64,000 nucleotides of DNA from CAYRLW01 sp964425215 (GTDB taxonomy: Bacteria; Spirochaetota; Spirochaetia; Treponematales; Breznakiellaceae), in assembly GCA_964425215.1 (NCBI GenBank), contig CAYRLW010000004.1, forward strand, positions 1 through 64,000, in the 5' to 3' direction. Position numbers and translations under genes: made by a program. Shown here piece after piece: positions 1-8,663 of the stretch (positions are counted from its first letter, which is position 1; each line of letters opens with the position of its first letter). Under the pieces are notes generated by a model. The model was not told the origin of the DNA and did no database searches. It was given only the letters and a program-made list of their open reading frames with translations.

Positions 1-966
1 GAAGTATTGAGAAAAAGCCTGGAGCAGTTTTTCCCGTATCTCCGGTATAAGCCCGGCCACGTTCATCCCCGCCGCCTGCTTATGTCCCCCGCCGCCAAAT
101 CTGGCGGCGATGCTCGCCACATCCACGTCCTGACGGGAACGGAGACCCACGGAACAGCGGTCCTCCGTTTCCTGCCGGATTAAAACCACCGCTTCAACTC
201 CGGCTACCGATTGGAACAGTTGATATAGGGAATCGGAATCCCGGCCCTGGAGCCCAAATTGTTTGGTGTCCTCTAAAGTTTCGGTAGAGAGGATCAACTT
301 TCCTTTAAAATGGCTTTCCGCTCGGGAAAGGATCCGTCCCATAAGGATACGGGACTCGAAGCTCTTTCCGCCGTTGATAGCTTGAAACGTTACCTTTGGG
401 TTTGCCCCCGAACGGATCATACGGGCGGCGTATTCGAAGGCTTCGGCTCCCCGATCATCCAGGTGTCTAAAAAATCCCGTATCCGTACAGAGCCCAAAAA
501 ACAGTAATTCCGCTTCTTCTTTAGAAGGTTCCATGCCAAAGGCTTCGATAAGCCCTTGAACCATAAAGGTCACCGATGGGGCGTGGGGATCGATATATAT
601 AACCTGTCCAAAAGGATTGCCCGAAGCGTGATGGTCCATGACCGCAATGGGAAGACCTCGTATCTGTTCCTCCAAATCGCCAATCCGTTCGGCCATGGAA
701 CAATCGGTCACGATTACCCGGCTGTCCGCCAGATCCTGTGGGGAAAGCTGGGATGTAAAGCGATGTTGATAGGGAATAACTTCCGGACGTTTAAAGGGAC
801 CGGAAGAACAGGGCATACTGAGCTTCCCCAGCCGCCGTAGAAAAGAATCCAGCGCCAATTGACTGCCCACGCAGTCCCCGTCCGGTTCCTTATGGCCTAC
901 CACGAGGAATTTTGATCCCGAACGGATAAAATCAATCAGTTCCATTGGAATGGGAAGGGGAGTCAT
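1..966 (-). CDS. DHH/DHHA1-family phosphoesterase (NrnA-like), cut by the window edge
   Basis: The reading frame starts at ATG 966 and is open for 322 codons to base 1, so the extreme C-terminus is missing. Family marks are EPDGDCVGS near the N-terminus, the TDCS segment, the DHH motif in MDHHASG, and GGGHKQAAG near the end, which is the DHHA1 substrate-binding loop. Such proteins are manganese-dependent phosphoesterases that degrade nanoRNA, pAp or cyclic dinucleotides; the exact substrate cannot be read here. An internal ATG 15 nt downstream (MELIDF) is an alternative start. It follows the M24 peptidase gene by 26 nt on the same strand and is probably the third gene of that operon. A second, clearly different DHH protein lies at 61469-62455. 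Confidence 0.85.
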   Translation of the reverse strand, partial: MTPLPIPMELIDFIRSGSKFLVVGHKEPDGDCVGSQLALDSFLRRLGKLSMPCSSGPFKRPEVIPYQHRFTSQLSPQDLADSRVIVTDCSMAERIGDLEEQIRGLPIAVMDHHASGNPFGQVIYIDPHAPSVTFMVQGLIEAFGMEPSKEEAELLFFGLCTDTGFFRHLDDRGAEAFEYAARMIRSGANPKVTFQAINGGKSFESRILMGRILSRAESHFKGKLILSTETLEDTKQFGLQGRDSDSLYQLFQSVAGVEAVVLIRQETEDRCSVGLRSRQDVDVASIAARFGGGGHKQAAGMNVAGLIPEIREKLLQAFSQYF

Positions 967-992
967 GGGTACCTCATGTATAATAGTGTGGG

Positions 993-2159
993 TCAACAGG
1001 TCAGCAGACTAAATTGCCTATTTCCGCCGGAAACCTTAGGCTGACTATTGTGAATGTATACGTCTATCTCCGTACGGAGTCCAAATGTATCAAAATAGAT
1101 CCCCGGTTCTAGGGAAAAACAGGAACCCTCCAGGAGCAATCGGGGATCGGGAAACTCCACGCTGTCCATATTGACCCCCGACCCGTGGCATTCCGTATCG
1201 ATGCCGTGGCCCGTTCGATGCCGTAGGGCCCCCGCGTATCCCCGGTCGATCAAATAGCTTCGGGTAACCTGGTCCACCTGGGCTCCCGAAGGAGGGTGCG
1301 ATTTTCCCAATTCTTCCGAAATAAACTCCAACGCCCGTTCCCGAGCGGCCACCAGATCGGTAAAGGCCCGCTCTACGGTGCTTTGGGGGCCATCGGCAAA
1401 GACTCCCACCCAGGAAATATCCGCGTAGATTGAAGCATCAGCCTTTTCCTTTGCCCACAGATCCAGCTGAATCACCTCTCCCCGTTCGATGGTTTTTCCA
1501 GAATCCGAAAAATCGTAGTGGGGATCCCCGGCATTTTTTCCCGCCGCCACAATGGGAGGATGATCGGTGATAAGGGAACGGTTTTCCATTTCCCCCATAA
1601 TTTCACTTCGCAGATCCCCTTCCCGCAGGACGTGACCCCTTCGGTACGCGTAGCGGACCCGATCCCAAAGGCGGTCTACAATTTGATAGAGGTGGGCTGC
1701 GGCTCTTTCGTGGCTACGTATCCCCTGTTCCGATAAAAGCCCCTTAAACCGTTGAATGAGCGCCAGGGCTGGAACCAAGATCAGACCGTTTTGGGTAAGC
1801 GTTTGGGCGGTACCGGCGTCCATATACGAAAGCACCGTAATTTCGGGGGACGTATGCACACCCCACCGCTTAGAAGCCAGGGGGGAAAGTTCCCGTAGGT
1901 ACGCATCCCGGCCGGTGTATACCTTTTTTTGACCAGGAAGCCCATCGAGTATCCCCGCCTCTATGGCGTGCACAATCTTAACCGGTTCTCCCTGGGCGGG
2001 GACCGCGTACAGCCAGGGCCGGGAGTTTGTTGAAGCCAACGAAAGTCCAAGAATTTCGTCCGATAGGGGATCTCGGTGATGAAAATTCCAAAAAAGCCAT
2101 CCGTCCAGCCCTTCTTCTTGGATGGCTTTTTGAACGCGTTCCAGGGTGTTTTTTTCCAT
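993..2159 (-). CDS. M24-family metallopeptidase (Xaa-Pro aminopeptidase-like)
   Basis: 388 residues with a creatinase-like N-terminal domain and a C-terminal pita-bread domain. The five expected metal ligands are all visible: D233 (QLDLWAKE), D247 (YADISW), H318 (RTGHGID), E351 (SLEPGIY) and E364 (RTEIDVY). The family removes N-terminal residues next to proline, or acts on related dipeptides, using two divalent metals; no signal peptide is seen, so it should be cytoplasmic. It starts 3 nt after the stop of the small secreted protein gene and ends 26 nt before the DHH gene, indicating one transcript from the promoter near 2637-2665. True prolidase versus aminopeptidase activity cannot be decided from sequence. 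Confidence 0.88.
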   Translation of the reverse strand: MEKNTLERVQKAIQEEGLDGWLFWNFHHRDPLSDEILGLSLASTNSRPWLYAVPAQGEPVKIVHAIEAGILDGLPGQKKVYTGRDAYLRELSPLASKRWGVHTSPEITVLSYMDAGTAQTLTQNGLILVPALALIQRFKGLLSEQGIRSHERAAAHLYQIVDRLWDRVRYAYRRGHVLREGDLRSEIMGEMENRSLITDHPPIVAAGKNAGDPHYDFSDSGKTIERGEVIQLDLWAKEKADASIYADISWVGVFADGPQSTVERAFTDLVAARERALEFISEELGKSHPPSGAQVDQVTRSYLIDRGYAGALRHRTGHGIDTECHGSGVNMDSVEFPDPRLLLEGSCFSLEPGIYFDTFGLRTEIDVYIHNSQPKVSGGNRQFSLLTC

Positions 2160-2162
2160 CGA

Positions 2163-2600
2163 TCAATATTCCGGGTTTAATTCCTGTATATTAAATTTGG
2201 AGTCTATATCGGTTCCCTGGGGCAGGTTCCCCCAGCTGGGATGGGAAAAATCCTTTCGTAAAAAAAGGCGGATATGATCAAACTTTCCATCCTTGTAGAA
2301 AACTGAAAAATAGGGCCACGTTTTATCCACGTTCAAATCGATAATATCTCCCTTCCCGTCGGATTTAGTAAACCATGCTATGGGAACGTATAGGGTGGCC
2401 ATATCCGTATTGCCTTTCCTATAGATGATCACGTACCCTAAGCGATGGGGATAAATCTTTTCGATCGGGATGTTGACATAATAATACGATGACCAATCTT
2501 GGGGGTTTATGCCTTCATTGGTAGGTGCGTTTTGCGCCAAAAGAGGCATGGCGGATAACAACGCGCCGAATACAACAGCTAGCCATCTATGCGTCTTCAA
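2163..2600 (-). CDS. small exported protein of unknown function
   Basis: 145 residues, not recognised. I place the start at TTG 2600: a strong ribosome binding site (GGGAGGA) lies just upstream, the protein then opens with a clean signal peptide (KTHRWLAVVFGALLSAMPLLAQ), and a sigma-70 promoter at 2637-2665 lies inside the longer open frame, so an ATG at 2669 would be upstream of the -10. The mature part is rich in aromatic residues and looks like a compact beta protein, with phrases such as LGYVIIYRKGN and FDHIRLFLRK. It lacks a lipobox, so it is probably periplasmic. First gene of a likely three-gene operon with the M24 peptidase and the DHH protein; no functional link is evident. Confidence 0.7.
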   Translation of the reverse strand: MKTHRWLAVVFGALLSAMPLLAQNAPTNEGINPQDWSSYYYVNIPIEKIYPHRLGYVIIYRKGNTDMATLYVPIAWFTKSDGKGDIIDLNVDKTWPYFSVFYKDGKFDHIRLFLRKDFSHPSWGNLPQGTDIDSKFNIQELNPEY

Positions 2601-2636
2601 GTGGTTCCTCCCTGAATCTTCAAAGTACACCCTAAG

Positions 2637-2665
2637 AGTATAATCGCAGGTTCGCCGCTTCGCAA
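2637..2665 (-). promoter_or_regulatory. sigma-70 promoter for the secreted protein/M24/DHH operon
   Basis: On the minus strand TTGCGA (2665-2660) and TATACT (2642-2637) are separated by exactly 17 nt. The predicted transcript starts near 2630, about 30 nt before the TTG start codon at 2600. Confidence 0.6.
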
Positions 2666-2719
2666 GCATTCTTTCTCAAAAACCCCCAATCTTTTGCCAG
2701 GAGCCTGTCGGTCCTTTTG

Positions 2720-2758
2720 ATTTTAATAGCCTAAGGGTTTCCCTTAGGCTATTAAAAT
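2720..2758 (-). terminator. hairpin terminator after argF
   Basis: Perfect inverted repeat of 18 bp with a 3-nt loop (arms 2720-2737 and 2741-2758, core GCCTAAGGG). It lies 42 nt after the argF stop codon. There is no long U run, but the A/T-rich base of the stem could serve; the palindrome could work in both directions. Confidence 0.6.
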
Positions 2759-2799
2759 TACGATAAACCCGGCTCCTTTGGAAGTTTTTGTTCCATCGA

Positions 2800-3753
2800 T
2801 TATGGGTTTGCTAAACCCAGGGTCGCCAGCATAATCGCTTTTATCGTGTGCTTGCGATTTTCCGCCTGATCCCACGCACGGCTTTGGCTTCCGTCTATGA
2901 CCTCGGCGCTGACTTCTTCTCCCTTAACCGCGGGAAGACAGTGTAAAAAAATCGTATCCTGACGGCCGGTTTTTTTCATCAGCTCCCCGGTTACCCGGTA
3001 GGGGGCCAGAATTTTTAGCCGTTCAGACCGTTCATCCTCCTCTCCCATGGAAACCCACACGTCCGTATAGATGGCTTCGGCCCCCGCAACCGCCGAGGTA
3101 TCCTCGGTGATTGTAAGCCTTGTCCCCGATTGACGGGCAAAGGGAGCGCAAAGTTCTTGTAGTGCCTGGTCGGGAAACAGGACCTTTGGGGTGATAACCG
3201 TATAATGGATACCCAATTTGGAACAGATAATCATGAGGGACCGGGCAACGTTATTCCTTCCGTCTCCCACGAAGCAGAGGGTCTTTCCCCGGCTATCCCC
3301 AAAGGCCTCTTCCAGGGTCATTATATCCGCCAAAACCTGGGTGGGGTGGTACGCGTCTGTCAGGCCGTTGTATACCGGTACCCCCGAATAGCGGGCCAGG
3401 GTTTCTACGGTGGATTGCTTGTAGCCCCGGAACTCGATGGCGTCAAACATGCGACCCAAGACCCGCGCCGTATCCTCCACCGATTCTTTGGCCCCCAATT
3501 GGATATCCTGGGTAGAAAGGAAGACCGGATGTCCCCCCTCTTCTCCAAAGGCGGTTTCAAAGGCGCATCGGGTCCGGGTGGAACGTTTTTCGAAAAGCAG
3601 AGCCAGGGTCATCCCCACAAAGCGTTGGGGTCGCTGTCCCCGGTACCGTTCCTCCTTAACCTGTTTGGATAGCCCGAGAAAATACCGGATTTCCTCATCC
3701 GAATAGTCCTTCCACGAAAGAAGGGATCGACCTTTGAACGTCGAGGGGTTCAT
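2800..3753 (-). CDS. argF: ornithine carbamoyltransferase
   Basis: 317 residues, normal length for the family. It transfers the carbamoyl group of carbamoyl phosphate to ornithine, giving citrulline, in arginine biosynthesis (or the reverse in arginine breakdown). Diagnostic motifs are the carbamoyl-phosphate loop STRTR at 58-62, HPTQ at 136-139, DVWVSMGEE near 231-239 and the catalytic HCLPA at 271-275. The start is ATG 3753 with AGGAGG at the usual distance; the frame stays open further upstream but without a ribosome binding site. No other arginine gene is visible, partly because a scaffold gap lies just upstream. Biosynthetic versus catabolic role cannot be told from the sequence. Confidence 0.93.
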   Translation of the reverse strand: MNPSTFKGRSLLSWKDYSDEEIRYFLGLSKQVKEERYRGQRPQRFVGMTLALLFEKRSTRTRCAFETAFGEEGGHPVFLSTQDIQLGAKESVEDTARVLGRMFDAIEFRGYKQSTVETLARYSGVPVYNGLTDAYHPTQVLADIMTLEEAFGDSRGKTLCFVGDGRNNVARSLMIICSKLGIHYTVITPKVLFPDQALQELCAPFARQSGTRLTITEDTSAVAGAEAIYTDVWVSMGEEDERSERLKILAPYRVTGELMKKTGRQDTIFLHCLPAVKGEEVSAEVIDGSQSRAWDQAENRKHTIKAIMLATLGLANP

Positions 3754-3775
3754 ACTGCCTCCTGTGATATGGATA

Positions 3776-3805
3776 GATATACAATATTTCTGTATTTTTA
3801 TGCAA
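3776..3805 (-). promoter_or_regulatory. argF promoter with a possible ArgR box
   Basis: Minus strand TTGCAT (3805-3800), 18-nt spacer, TATATC (3781-3776). A palindrome TGCAT-AAAA-ATACA at 3791-3804 overlaps the -35 and matches 8 of 10 defined positions of the ArgR half sites TGAAT/ATTCA. The arginine repressor link is an inference. Confidence 0.35.
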
Positions 3806-3828
3806 TACATCGAATGAAAATCCGACTA

Positions 3829-3928
3829 NNNNNNNNNNNNNNNNNNNNNNNNNNNNNNNNNNNNNNNNNNNNNNNNNNNNNNNNNNNNNNNNNNNNNNNN
3901 NNNNNNNNNNNNNNNNNNNNNNNNNNNN
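3829..3928. other. assembly gap of 100 N
   Basis: Exactly 100 undetermined bases, the usual placeholder for a scaffold join of unknown real length. Adjacency of argF and the 912-residue gene is not proven. Reading frames that cross it are meaningless. Confidence 0.99.
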
Positions 3929-3971
3929 GGTCCCCTTTTCTTTATTGCCCATTTAGACGAATATTAGTGGT

Positions 3972-6710
3972 ATGGTTCAAATGTTGTTTTTTCTCCGTTT
4001 TCAGTCCCAGCTTCGGCGTTCCAGGCCCCATGTACTCAGCCACCTGGACCAGACGATACGGCACTGGATCGTATCATCCGGGGGCCAGATAGATCGAAAT
4101 TCCGGGATATTGAAAGCCGAGTTTGATGAAACCCTCGTAGCCTTTTGGCTGGACCTGGCCACAACGTTGGAGCACATTCAAGGGGCCTTGGAGGCCGCTG
4201 AAAAGGAACTTTTTGGATACGCATGCGTGGTTCGGAATTCACAAGAGAAAAACGAAGTATCCTTGGTTCGTTCGTTGGCTCGGTTTCCCCATGCGGGGGG
4301 TATCTGGTGCGATAGGACGGTGCGGGCGGCCTTGGATAGATACGTGGTGTTTGACGCGCCACCTCTCGAATTACCGATGTACCAGCGGATTCTAAAAAAC
4401 AGGGACGGGGATTTCGAAACGATGGGGGGAACCGTTCAATCGTTTTCCCCCCCTATGGATAGGCTGTTTGAATCATCCCTTCCGATTATTCTCCTGCGCT
4501 CTCCCTCTAGGGCCGTAACGACTTCGATCCTGTGGCCGCAACTTCGGGACTACCTCTCCAGAACCCAGGATTCCCTCTTTCCGTTGGTTGTTCGTTTTGG
4601 CGTGGGGGGGAATAACGCGGTGTGTTTGGTGGATTCTGTCCGAGGGATCCTGGATCAACTGGACTTGGATGAACCGACCCGCAAGGAGCTGAAGGCTCTC
4701 TGTGGAACCCTTTCGGTGTATCGATTTCGGGATGGGGAAACGGGAAAAACCAAAGGGGATCTTACCTATCTTCTGGAAAAAGTTTGGGATAGATACGCCG
4801 AAGCTACCACAAAACGGTCCATATCACCCGTGCTTATTATTGAAAATCCCGAGGGAGCGCACGCGGAGGTTTTGGCCTTGACCGCCGAATTATCCCAGCT
4901 CTTTATCCAGTACCCTAAAGCGCGAATCGTGGTGATTACCCAAACGGAAGCGGGGGTGGAAGAAACCCTCGAAGAAACGCTTTTGGCAGGCTGGAGGGAA
5001 CGGGGGCTCCTTTTTTCTTCTAAAACCGAAGTCTGGGAATCCCCTCCCGTTCCAGCGGTGGATTTGAGCCAGGACCTATGGGAGGTGGCGTACATCCTTG
5101 ATAGGGCCAGCGTCTTTTTTCCCCTCTACGAAATTCCCGAACTTTTTATTGAGGAAGGGAAAAGCGGGGCCATGGTAGAGCGGGCTTTAAAGTTGCTTGA
5201 AAAAAGGGGGATTACCGTTGGGGGAGAAGACGTCCGATTCCGGTTTTCCCAATGTACCCAGGAAGCGGAGGCAGCTCTTGGGGATCGGTGTACCCTGCTT
5301 CTAGCTCTTATCCGCCGTCGTCTTTTCCAACGCGTTCGGGATGGACGTTTACGTCCATCCTTTGGCCTGGTCCGCGCTTTAGCGGCCCTGGGGGGCGACG
5401 CCGGGGAGGATCTAGTTTTGGATTCGATCCTCCAAGATACCCTGACAGGAACGGTCGATGGGATCGAACGTAGCCTACAGGACCAGACGTTTGCTTCCCT
5501 CGTGGGTCCTTCCCGTGCCGATATGCTAGCCTATTTGTATCGTACCTTACGGGCCCTTCAGCGTGGCGGTCCTGAGGACATTGGGGTGGCCTTTAGTACC
5601 CCCTTGCCCGAAGGCTCCTGGTCCCCCCGGACTACCGCCGTCGTATTGTCAAACCTGGCGATCTATAATTTTGGATTAGGGGAGATAAAAAAGGCGGAGG
5701 ATCAACTGAAGCGGGCCCTGCTCTTGGTTCAGGAACCGGGCGTGGGGCGGGGTATCGCGAGAATTTATCGGTTATTTGGTATCATCCACCTGGCCCTCCG
5801 TGGAGTCAGCGAAGCGATAGACTATTTTTACTTTGCCCAGGAATCTAAGGATAAGAACGATGATGCGGAAGAATCCAGCTTGACCCTCTATTACTCCGCC
5901 GTGGCCTACTACCTTTTCGGTAATGTGGGCAAGGCTCTGCGGTTGGTCCTTCAAGCCCGCGAAGCGGCTCTACGGGTAGGACAAAGCGATTGGGCCGATT
6001 GGTGTTTGTTTTTTCACGCTCGCTTGCTTTTTGAAACGGGGAGGTACGGCGAAGCCCAGGAACTGTTGCGAACCATCGAGACCCCTTCACTACAGGCAAA
6101 AAAACTGGTCCAAGCCTGGCTGTACCGTTGCGAAGTGTACCGTAATCCGTCAAAGAACCCGGAACCGCCCTCCGAAGGGGGGGATGGGGATATTTTTAGG
6201 TTGGAAGGGGAATTTTTCGTAAAAAATTATGGGGCCGTTATTTCTTGGGCCGACCATCTTCTGAGCGTAGAACTCCCAAAAGGTTTTATTAATCTTGAAA
6301 AACCCGACTGGAACAGTGCCTTTACGCAATGCGAAGCCCTCGTCTTTCCCCATGCTTCCTATCAACGGAGGTTGATTCTTTTTTATAAGGCCCTGGCCCA
6401 GAGCTACGGTTCCAAGGCTCCTTCTCCGGCCACGGCCGAGGCGGTGGAAACCCTACGGTCCATGGTAAAGGACGAATACCTCCCCGAATGCGATCCCCTG
6501 GATCCCGTTTTTTCCTTTGGATATTATCGGATCCTAAAAAATTCCGCCTTCGCCGAAATTGATGTGAATACCGCCCTGAGCATCGCGTTTAAACGTCTTC
6601 AAAAGAGGGCCAGTCGAATCGACGATAGGGAAAGTCGAGATTCCTATGTAAACCTTCATTATTGGAACGGAGCTTTGGGAGGAGAGGCTAAAAAGCACAA
6701 CCTCATTTAG
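3972..6710 (+). CDS. large protein with C-terminal TPR-like helices, function unknown
   Basis: 912 residues, not recognised as a named family. The middle (about 200-330) looks like a worn-down nucleotide-binding domain: RFGVGGNNA sits where a P-loop would be but lacks the GKT/S signature, and VLIIENPEG resembles a Walker B strand followed by RIVVITQT. From about residue 500 the protein is almost wholly helical, with repeated Ala/Leu-rich pairs of TPR type (NLAIYNFGLGEIKKAEDQLK, YYLFGNVGKALRLVLQAREA). This layout recalls STAND/MalT-like proteins with an inactive NTPase. The start is uncertain: no good ribosome binding site precedes ATG 3972 and the scaffold gap is 43 nt upstream, so true N-terminal sequence may be lost in the gap. 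Confidence 0.6.
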   Translation: MVQMLFFLRFQSQLRRSRPHVLSHLDQTIRHWIVSSGGQIDRNSGILKAEFDETLVAFWLDLATTLEHIQGALEAAEKELFGYACVVRNSQEKNEVSLVRSLARFPHAGGIWCDRTVRAALDRYVVFDAPPLELPMYQRILKNRDGDFETMGGTVQSFSPPMDRLFESSLPIILLRSPSRAVTTSILWPQLRDYLSRTQDSLFPLVVRFGVGGNNAVCLVDSVRGILDQLDLDEPTRKELKALCGTLSVYRFRDGETGKTKGDLTYLLEKVWDRYAEATTKRSISPVLIIENPEGAHAEVLALTAELSQLFIQYPKARIVVITQTEAGVEETLEETLLAGWRERGLLFSSKTEVWESPPVPAVDLSQDLWEVAYILDRASVFFPLYEIPELFIEEGKSGAMVERALKLLEKRGITVGGEDVRFRFSQCTQEAEAALGDRCTLLLALIRRRLFQRVRDGRLRPSFGLVRALAALGGDAGEDLVLDSILQDTLTGTVDGIERSLQDQTFASLVGPSRADMLAYLYRTLRALQRGGPEDIGVAFSTPLPEGSWSPRTTAVVLSNLAIYNFGLGEIKKAEDQLKRALLLVQEPGVGRGIARIYRLFGIIHLALRGVSEAIDYFYFAQESKDKNDDAEESSLTLYYSAVAYYLFGNVGKALRLVLQAREAALRVGQSDWADWCLFFHARLLFETGRYGEAQELLRTIETPSLQAKKLVQAWLYRCEVYRNPSKNPEPPSEGGDGDIFRLEGEFFVKNYGAVISWADHLLSVELPKGFINLEKPDWNSAFTQCEALVFPHASYQRRLILFYKALAQSYGSKAPSPATAEAVETLRSMVKDEYLPECDPLDPVFSFGYYRILKNSAFAEIDVNTALSIAFKRLQKRASRIDDRESRDSYVNLHYWNGALGGEAKKHNLI

Positions 6711-6862
6711 CCGTCCATGGCCTTGGGGACCCCTATAATCCTGGGGATCCCGATGATCTTGGGCCCTCCCTATGATCCAAACTGCGAAACCCCGAACCTG
6801 GAAAAATCCAACGGTGCGACAGTCTTCTAAGAAGCGGTTCCGTCGTTGACCGTCCTTCCTAG

Positions 6863-6891
6863 TTGACAGAGAAAGTCCTTTTTGCTAGATT
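6863..6891 (+). promoter_or_regulatory. promoter of the CAU tRNA gene
   Basis: TTGACA (6863-6868), 17-nt spacer, TAGATT (6886-6891); the tRNA begins 15 nt downstream. The preceding 150 bases (6711-6862) contain no gene that I can see. Confidence 0.7.
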
Positions 6892-6906
6892 GCACTCACC
6901 TTAAAC

Positions 6907-6979
6907 GGCGGCATAGCTCAGTCGGTAGAGCAAACGGCTCATATCCGTTCGGTCATAGGTTCAAGTCCTATTGCCGCTA
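6907..6979 (+). tRNA. tRNA with anticodon CAU (Met elongator, or Ile2 if lysidine-modified)
   Basis: A 73-nt cloverleaf: acceptor GGCGGCA/TGCCGCT (G1-U72 wobble), D arm GCTC/GAGC, anticodon arm AACGG-CTCATAT-CCGTT, T arm ATAGG-TTCAAGT-CCTAT, discriminator A. The anticodon stem lacks the three G-C pairs of initiators, so it is not tRNA-fMet. CCA is not encoded. Elongator Met and TilS-modified Ile2 cannot be separated with certainty by eye. Confidence 0.9.
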
Positions 6980-6987
6980 CGATTTGG

Positions 6988-7767
6988 TTACGGGGAAACA
7001 CGGATTAAAACGGGTTTCCCCATTTTTTTTGCCATCCCAGCCAGGGCCTCAACCCGTTGTCGGTCCGGTTCCTCCCAGTCGTTCCACCGGGGATCCAGAC
7101 AATTTCCTCCCCGAAAGGCGGAAAAATACCAGGTCCCGGTGTCGACCAGGGGGGCAAGGGCTTCTATATCCCGATCGGTGATAAAATTTCGCGGCAGAAC
7201 CAGGGTTCTAAACTCGTGGGGAACCCTATACCGCACCAACAAGTCGGCGGAACGCCGTAACCGTTGGTCCCAGGTGTTTCCCCCCTCGGCGGTTTCTCCC
7301 CCCGCTGTATACCCCTGCTCCCCCGACGATTCCCCTTCTTCCTGTGGGGTAAGCAGTTCCCCGTACCGGCGGGGAGCCACTTTTAGGTCCATAGCCACGT
7401 AATCGGGCCGGGTGGATGGGACGGCCAGAAGCTTTTCCAAGCGGTCAGGCAGGGTTCCGTTGGTATCCACCTTTACCAAAAAGGCCATCCGGTGCAGTTC
7501 CTCCACCAGGGCGCCCAGGTCTGACCGGAGCGTGGGCTCCCCTCCGGTGATAACCACGGCGCCTAAAACGTTTTTTCTCTTTTGTAGCTGTTCAAAGACC
7601 CGGGAAAGGGGTATCAGCTCCTCCCTATCCTTGGCTGAATTCTCTACCAATTCCCGGTTATGGCACCAGGGACAGCGAAGATTACAGCCGGGAATAAAAA
7701 TCGTGGCGGCGATTTTTCCCGGGTAATCGACGAGGCTTGTTTTTTTAAACCCCACCAAAAGGTCCAT
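6988..7767 (-). CDS. nrdG: anaerobic ribonucleotide reductase activating enzyme (radical SAM)
   Basis: 259 residues. The radical-SAM cluster motif CxxxCxxC is C28, C32 and C35 (CNLRCPWCHN), followed by the glycine-rich ITGGEPTL segment. NrdG uses S-adenosylmethionine and a 4Fe-4S cluster to put the glycyl radical on class III ribonucleotide reductase. It is the longer NrdG form that resembles pyruvate formate-lyase activases. It is the last gene of the operon, 13 nt after the gene for the small glycyl-radical subunit, which I infer to be its true substrate. Residues about 145-165 hold a Gly/Glu-rich insertion (EEGESSGEQG) unlike the rest of the fold. Confidence 0.9.
   Translation of the reverse strand: MDLLVGFKKTSLVDYPGKIAATIFIPGCNLRCPWCHNRELVENSAKDREELIPLSRVFEQLQKRKNVLGAVVITGGEPTLRSDLGALVEELHRMAFLVKVDTNGTLPDRLEKLLAVPSTRPDYVAMDLKVAPRRYGELLTPQEEGESSGEQGYTAGGETAEGGNTWDQRLRRSADLLVRYRVPHEFRTLVLPRNFITDRDIEALAPLVDTGTWYFSAFRGGNCLDPRWNDWEEPDRQRVEALAGMAKKMGKPVLIRVSP
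6992..7030 (+). terminator. intrinsic terminator of the CAU tRNA, inside the end of nrdG
   Basis: Stem GGGGAAAC (6992-6999) with GTTTCCCC (7014-7021), then A and eight T. It lies within the last codons of the convergent nrdG gene, so the same bases encode protein on one strand and end transcription on the other. Confidence 0.75.
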
Positions 7768-7780
7768 GGCTTGGCAAACC

Positions 7781-8560
7781 TTAGATGGCCACGTTTACCG
7801 GTTCAAAATCCAATTCCTGGCTGGAAGGGTGGGCCGATACGTTGGCTGTTCTTTCGATAGGATGGGATTCAGCCAAACGCGGCGAGACGGAAAGGGGTAG
7901 GGCTGAATTGGATGGGGCTGAATGGGGCGAAGCGGAACGCCCTGGGGTGTCATGGTGGAATTCCGCCAGGGACCCCTGCTCTGGTTTGTTTCCCGGCAGG
8001 TCCTTAAACGGCAGGTCCTTGAACGCCAAAATCGATGGGGCGTCCTGGGCCCGCGCCCATTCTTGTCCCTCCGCCGAGAGGAGTATGGCCGTAGGGGTGG
8101 ACCATACGTTCCAGCGCCGGGCTTCTTCCAAGCCCGCTTCCGTATCCGTGTCGATAAACGATAGGGGGAAGCCTAGTTTTTCCGCAGCCGCCTTGGCGGA
8201 AGGGCAGTTGGGGCAGGCCCGGCGGACAAAGAGAATCAGTCGAACGCTGGACGATGCTATGTTCCTACCTTTTTGGGGGCCCGCGGAAGGGCTGACGATG
8301 GGTGCCGGACCGGGAGCGGTAAGCCGGAGGGGCTTATAGTCGGTTGTACCAGAATCTATCCCCCGAGGAGACTTTGATGGGCTACGAAGATCAAAGAGTT
8401 TCCTTTCGCCGTACTCTTCCCGCTTACCCTTATTCCAATTCCTCACCGAACGGTAATACCCCACAATTCGGCTGTACACCTCCGTGGGTGTTCCTTCTAC
8501 CCGCTCAAGCTTTCCCCGGAGTTCGGCCAATTCTTTTTCAATGTCCGCTATAGTTCTCAT
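7781..8560 (-). CDS. detached glycyl-radical tail of class III RNR fused to a glutaredoxin-like domain
   Basis: 259 residues in three parts. Residues 1-22 form an amphipathic helix with perfect heptads (I4, I7, L11, L14, L18, V21). Residues 26-56 match the C-terminal glycyl-radical segment of NrdD (EVYSRIVGYYRSVRNWNKGK), with G34 the expected radical site. Residues about 105-165 are a thioredoxin/glutaredoxin-type fold with CPNC (C116, C119) and a STPT cis-proline loop. The rest is a Ser/Pro/Ala-rich tail that looks disordered. It has its own ATG with GAGGAG upstream and lies between nrdD, which ends before this segment, and nrdG. Seen: the motifs and gene order. Inferred: it completes NrdD in trans and its redoxin reduces the active-site disulfide. 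Confidence 0.75.
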   Translation of the reverse strand: MRTIADIEKELAELRGKLERVEGTPTEVYSRIVGYYRSVRNWNKGKREEYGERKLFDLRSPSKSPRGIDSGTTDYKPLRLTAPGPAPIVSPSAGPQKGRNIASSSVRLILFVRRACPNCPSAKAAAEKLGFPLSFIDTDTEAGLEEARRWNVWSTPTAILLSAEGQEWARAQDAPSILAFKDLPFKDLPGNKPEQGSLAEFHHDTPGRSASPHSAPSNSALPLSVSPRLAESHPIERTANVSAHPSSQELDFEPVNVAI

Positions 8561-8663
8561 ACTGTCTCCTCTATCTTTAAAGTTTAATTTCTGCGCATGA
8601 GCCTCGGCGGCCCCTTGGGGCTAGGCCCCGGGGCCTGGCCTCACGGATCCCCGTCGATTCGAC

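Noticed and set aside
2163..2669. Longer start (ATG 2669) for the small secreted protein
   Set aside because: It lies upstream of the -10 element and would bury the signal peptide; TTG 2600 has the ribosome binding site.
3695..4092. Frames crossing the N gap
   Set aside because: They contain undetermined residues and depend on the arbitrary gap length.
7785..8339. 184-codon frame on the plus strand opposite the small reductase subunit
   Set aside because: Lacks motifs, whereas the minus strand has the glycyl-radical and CPNC motifs and a ribosome binding site.
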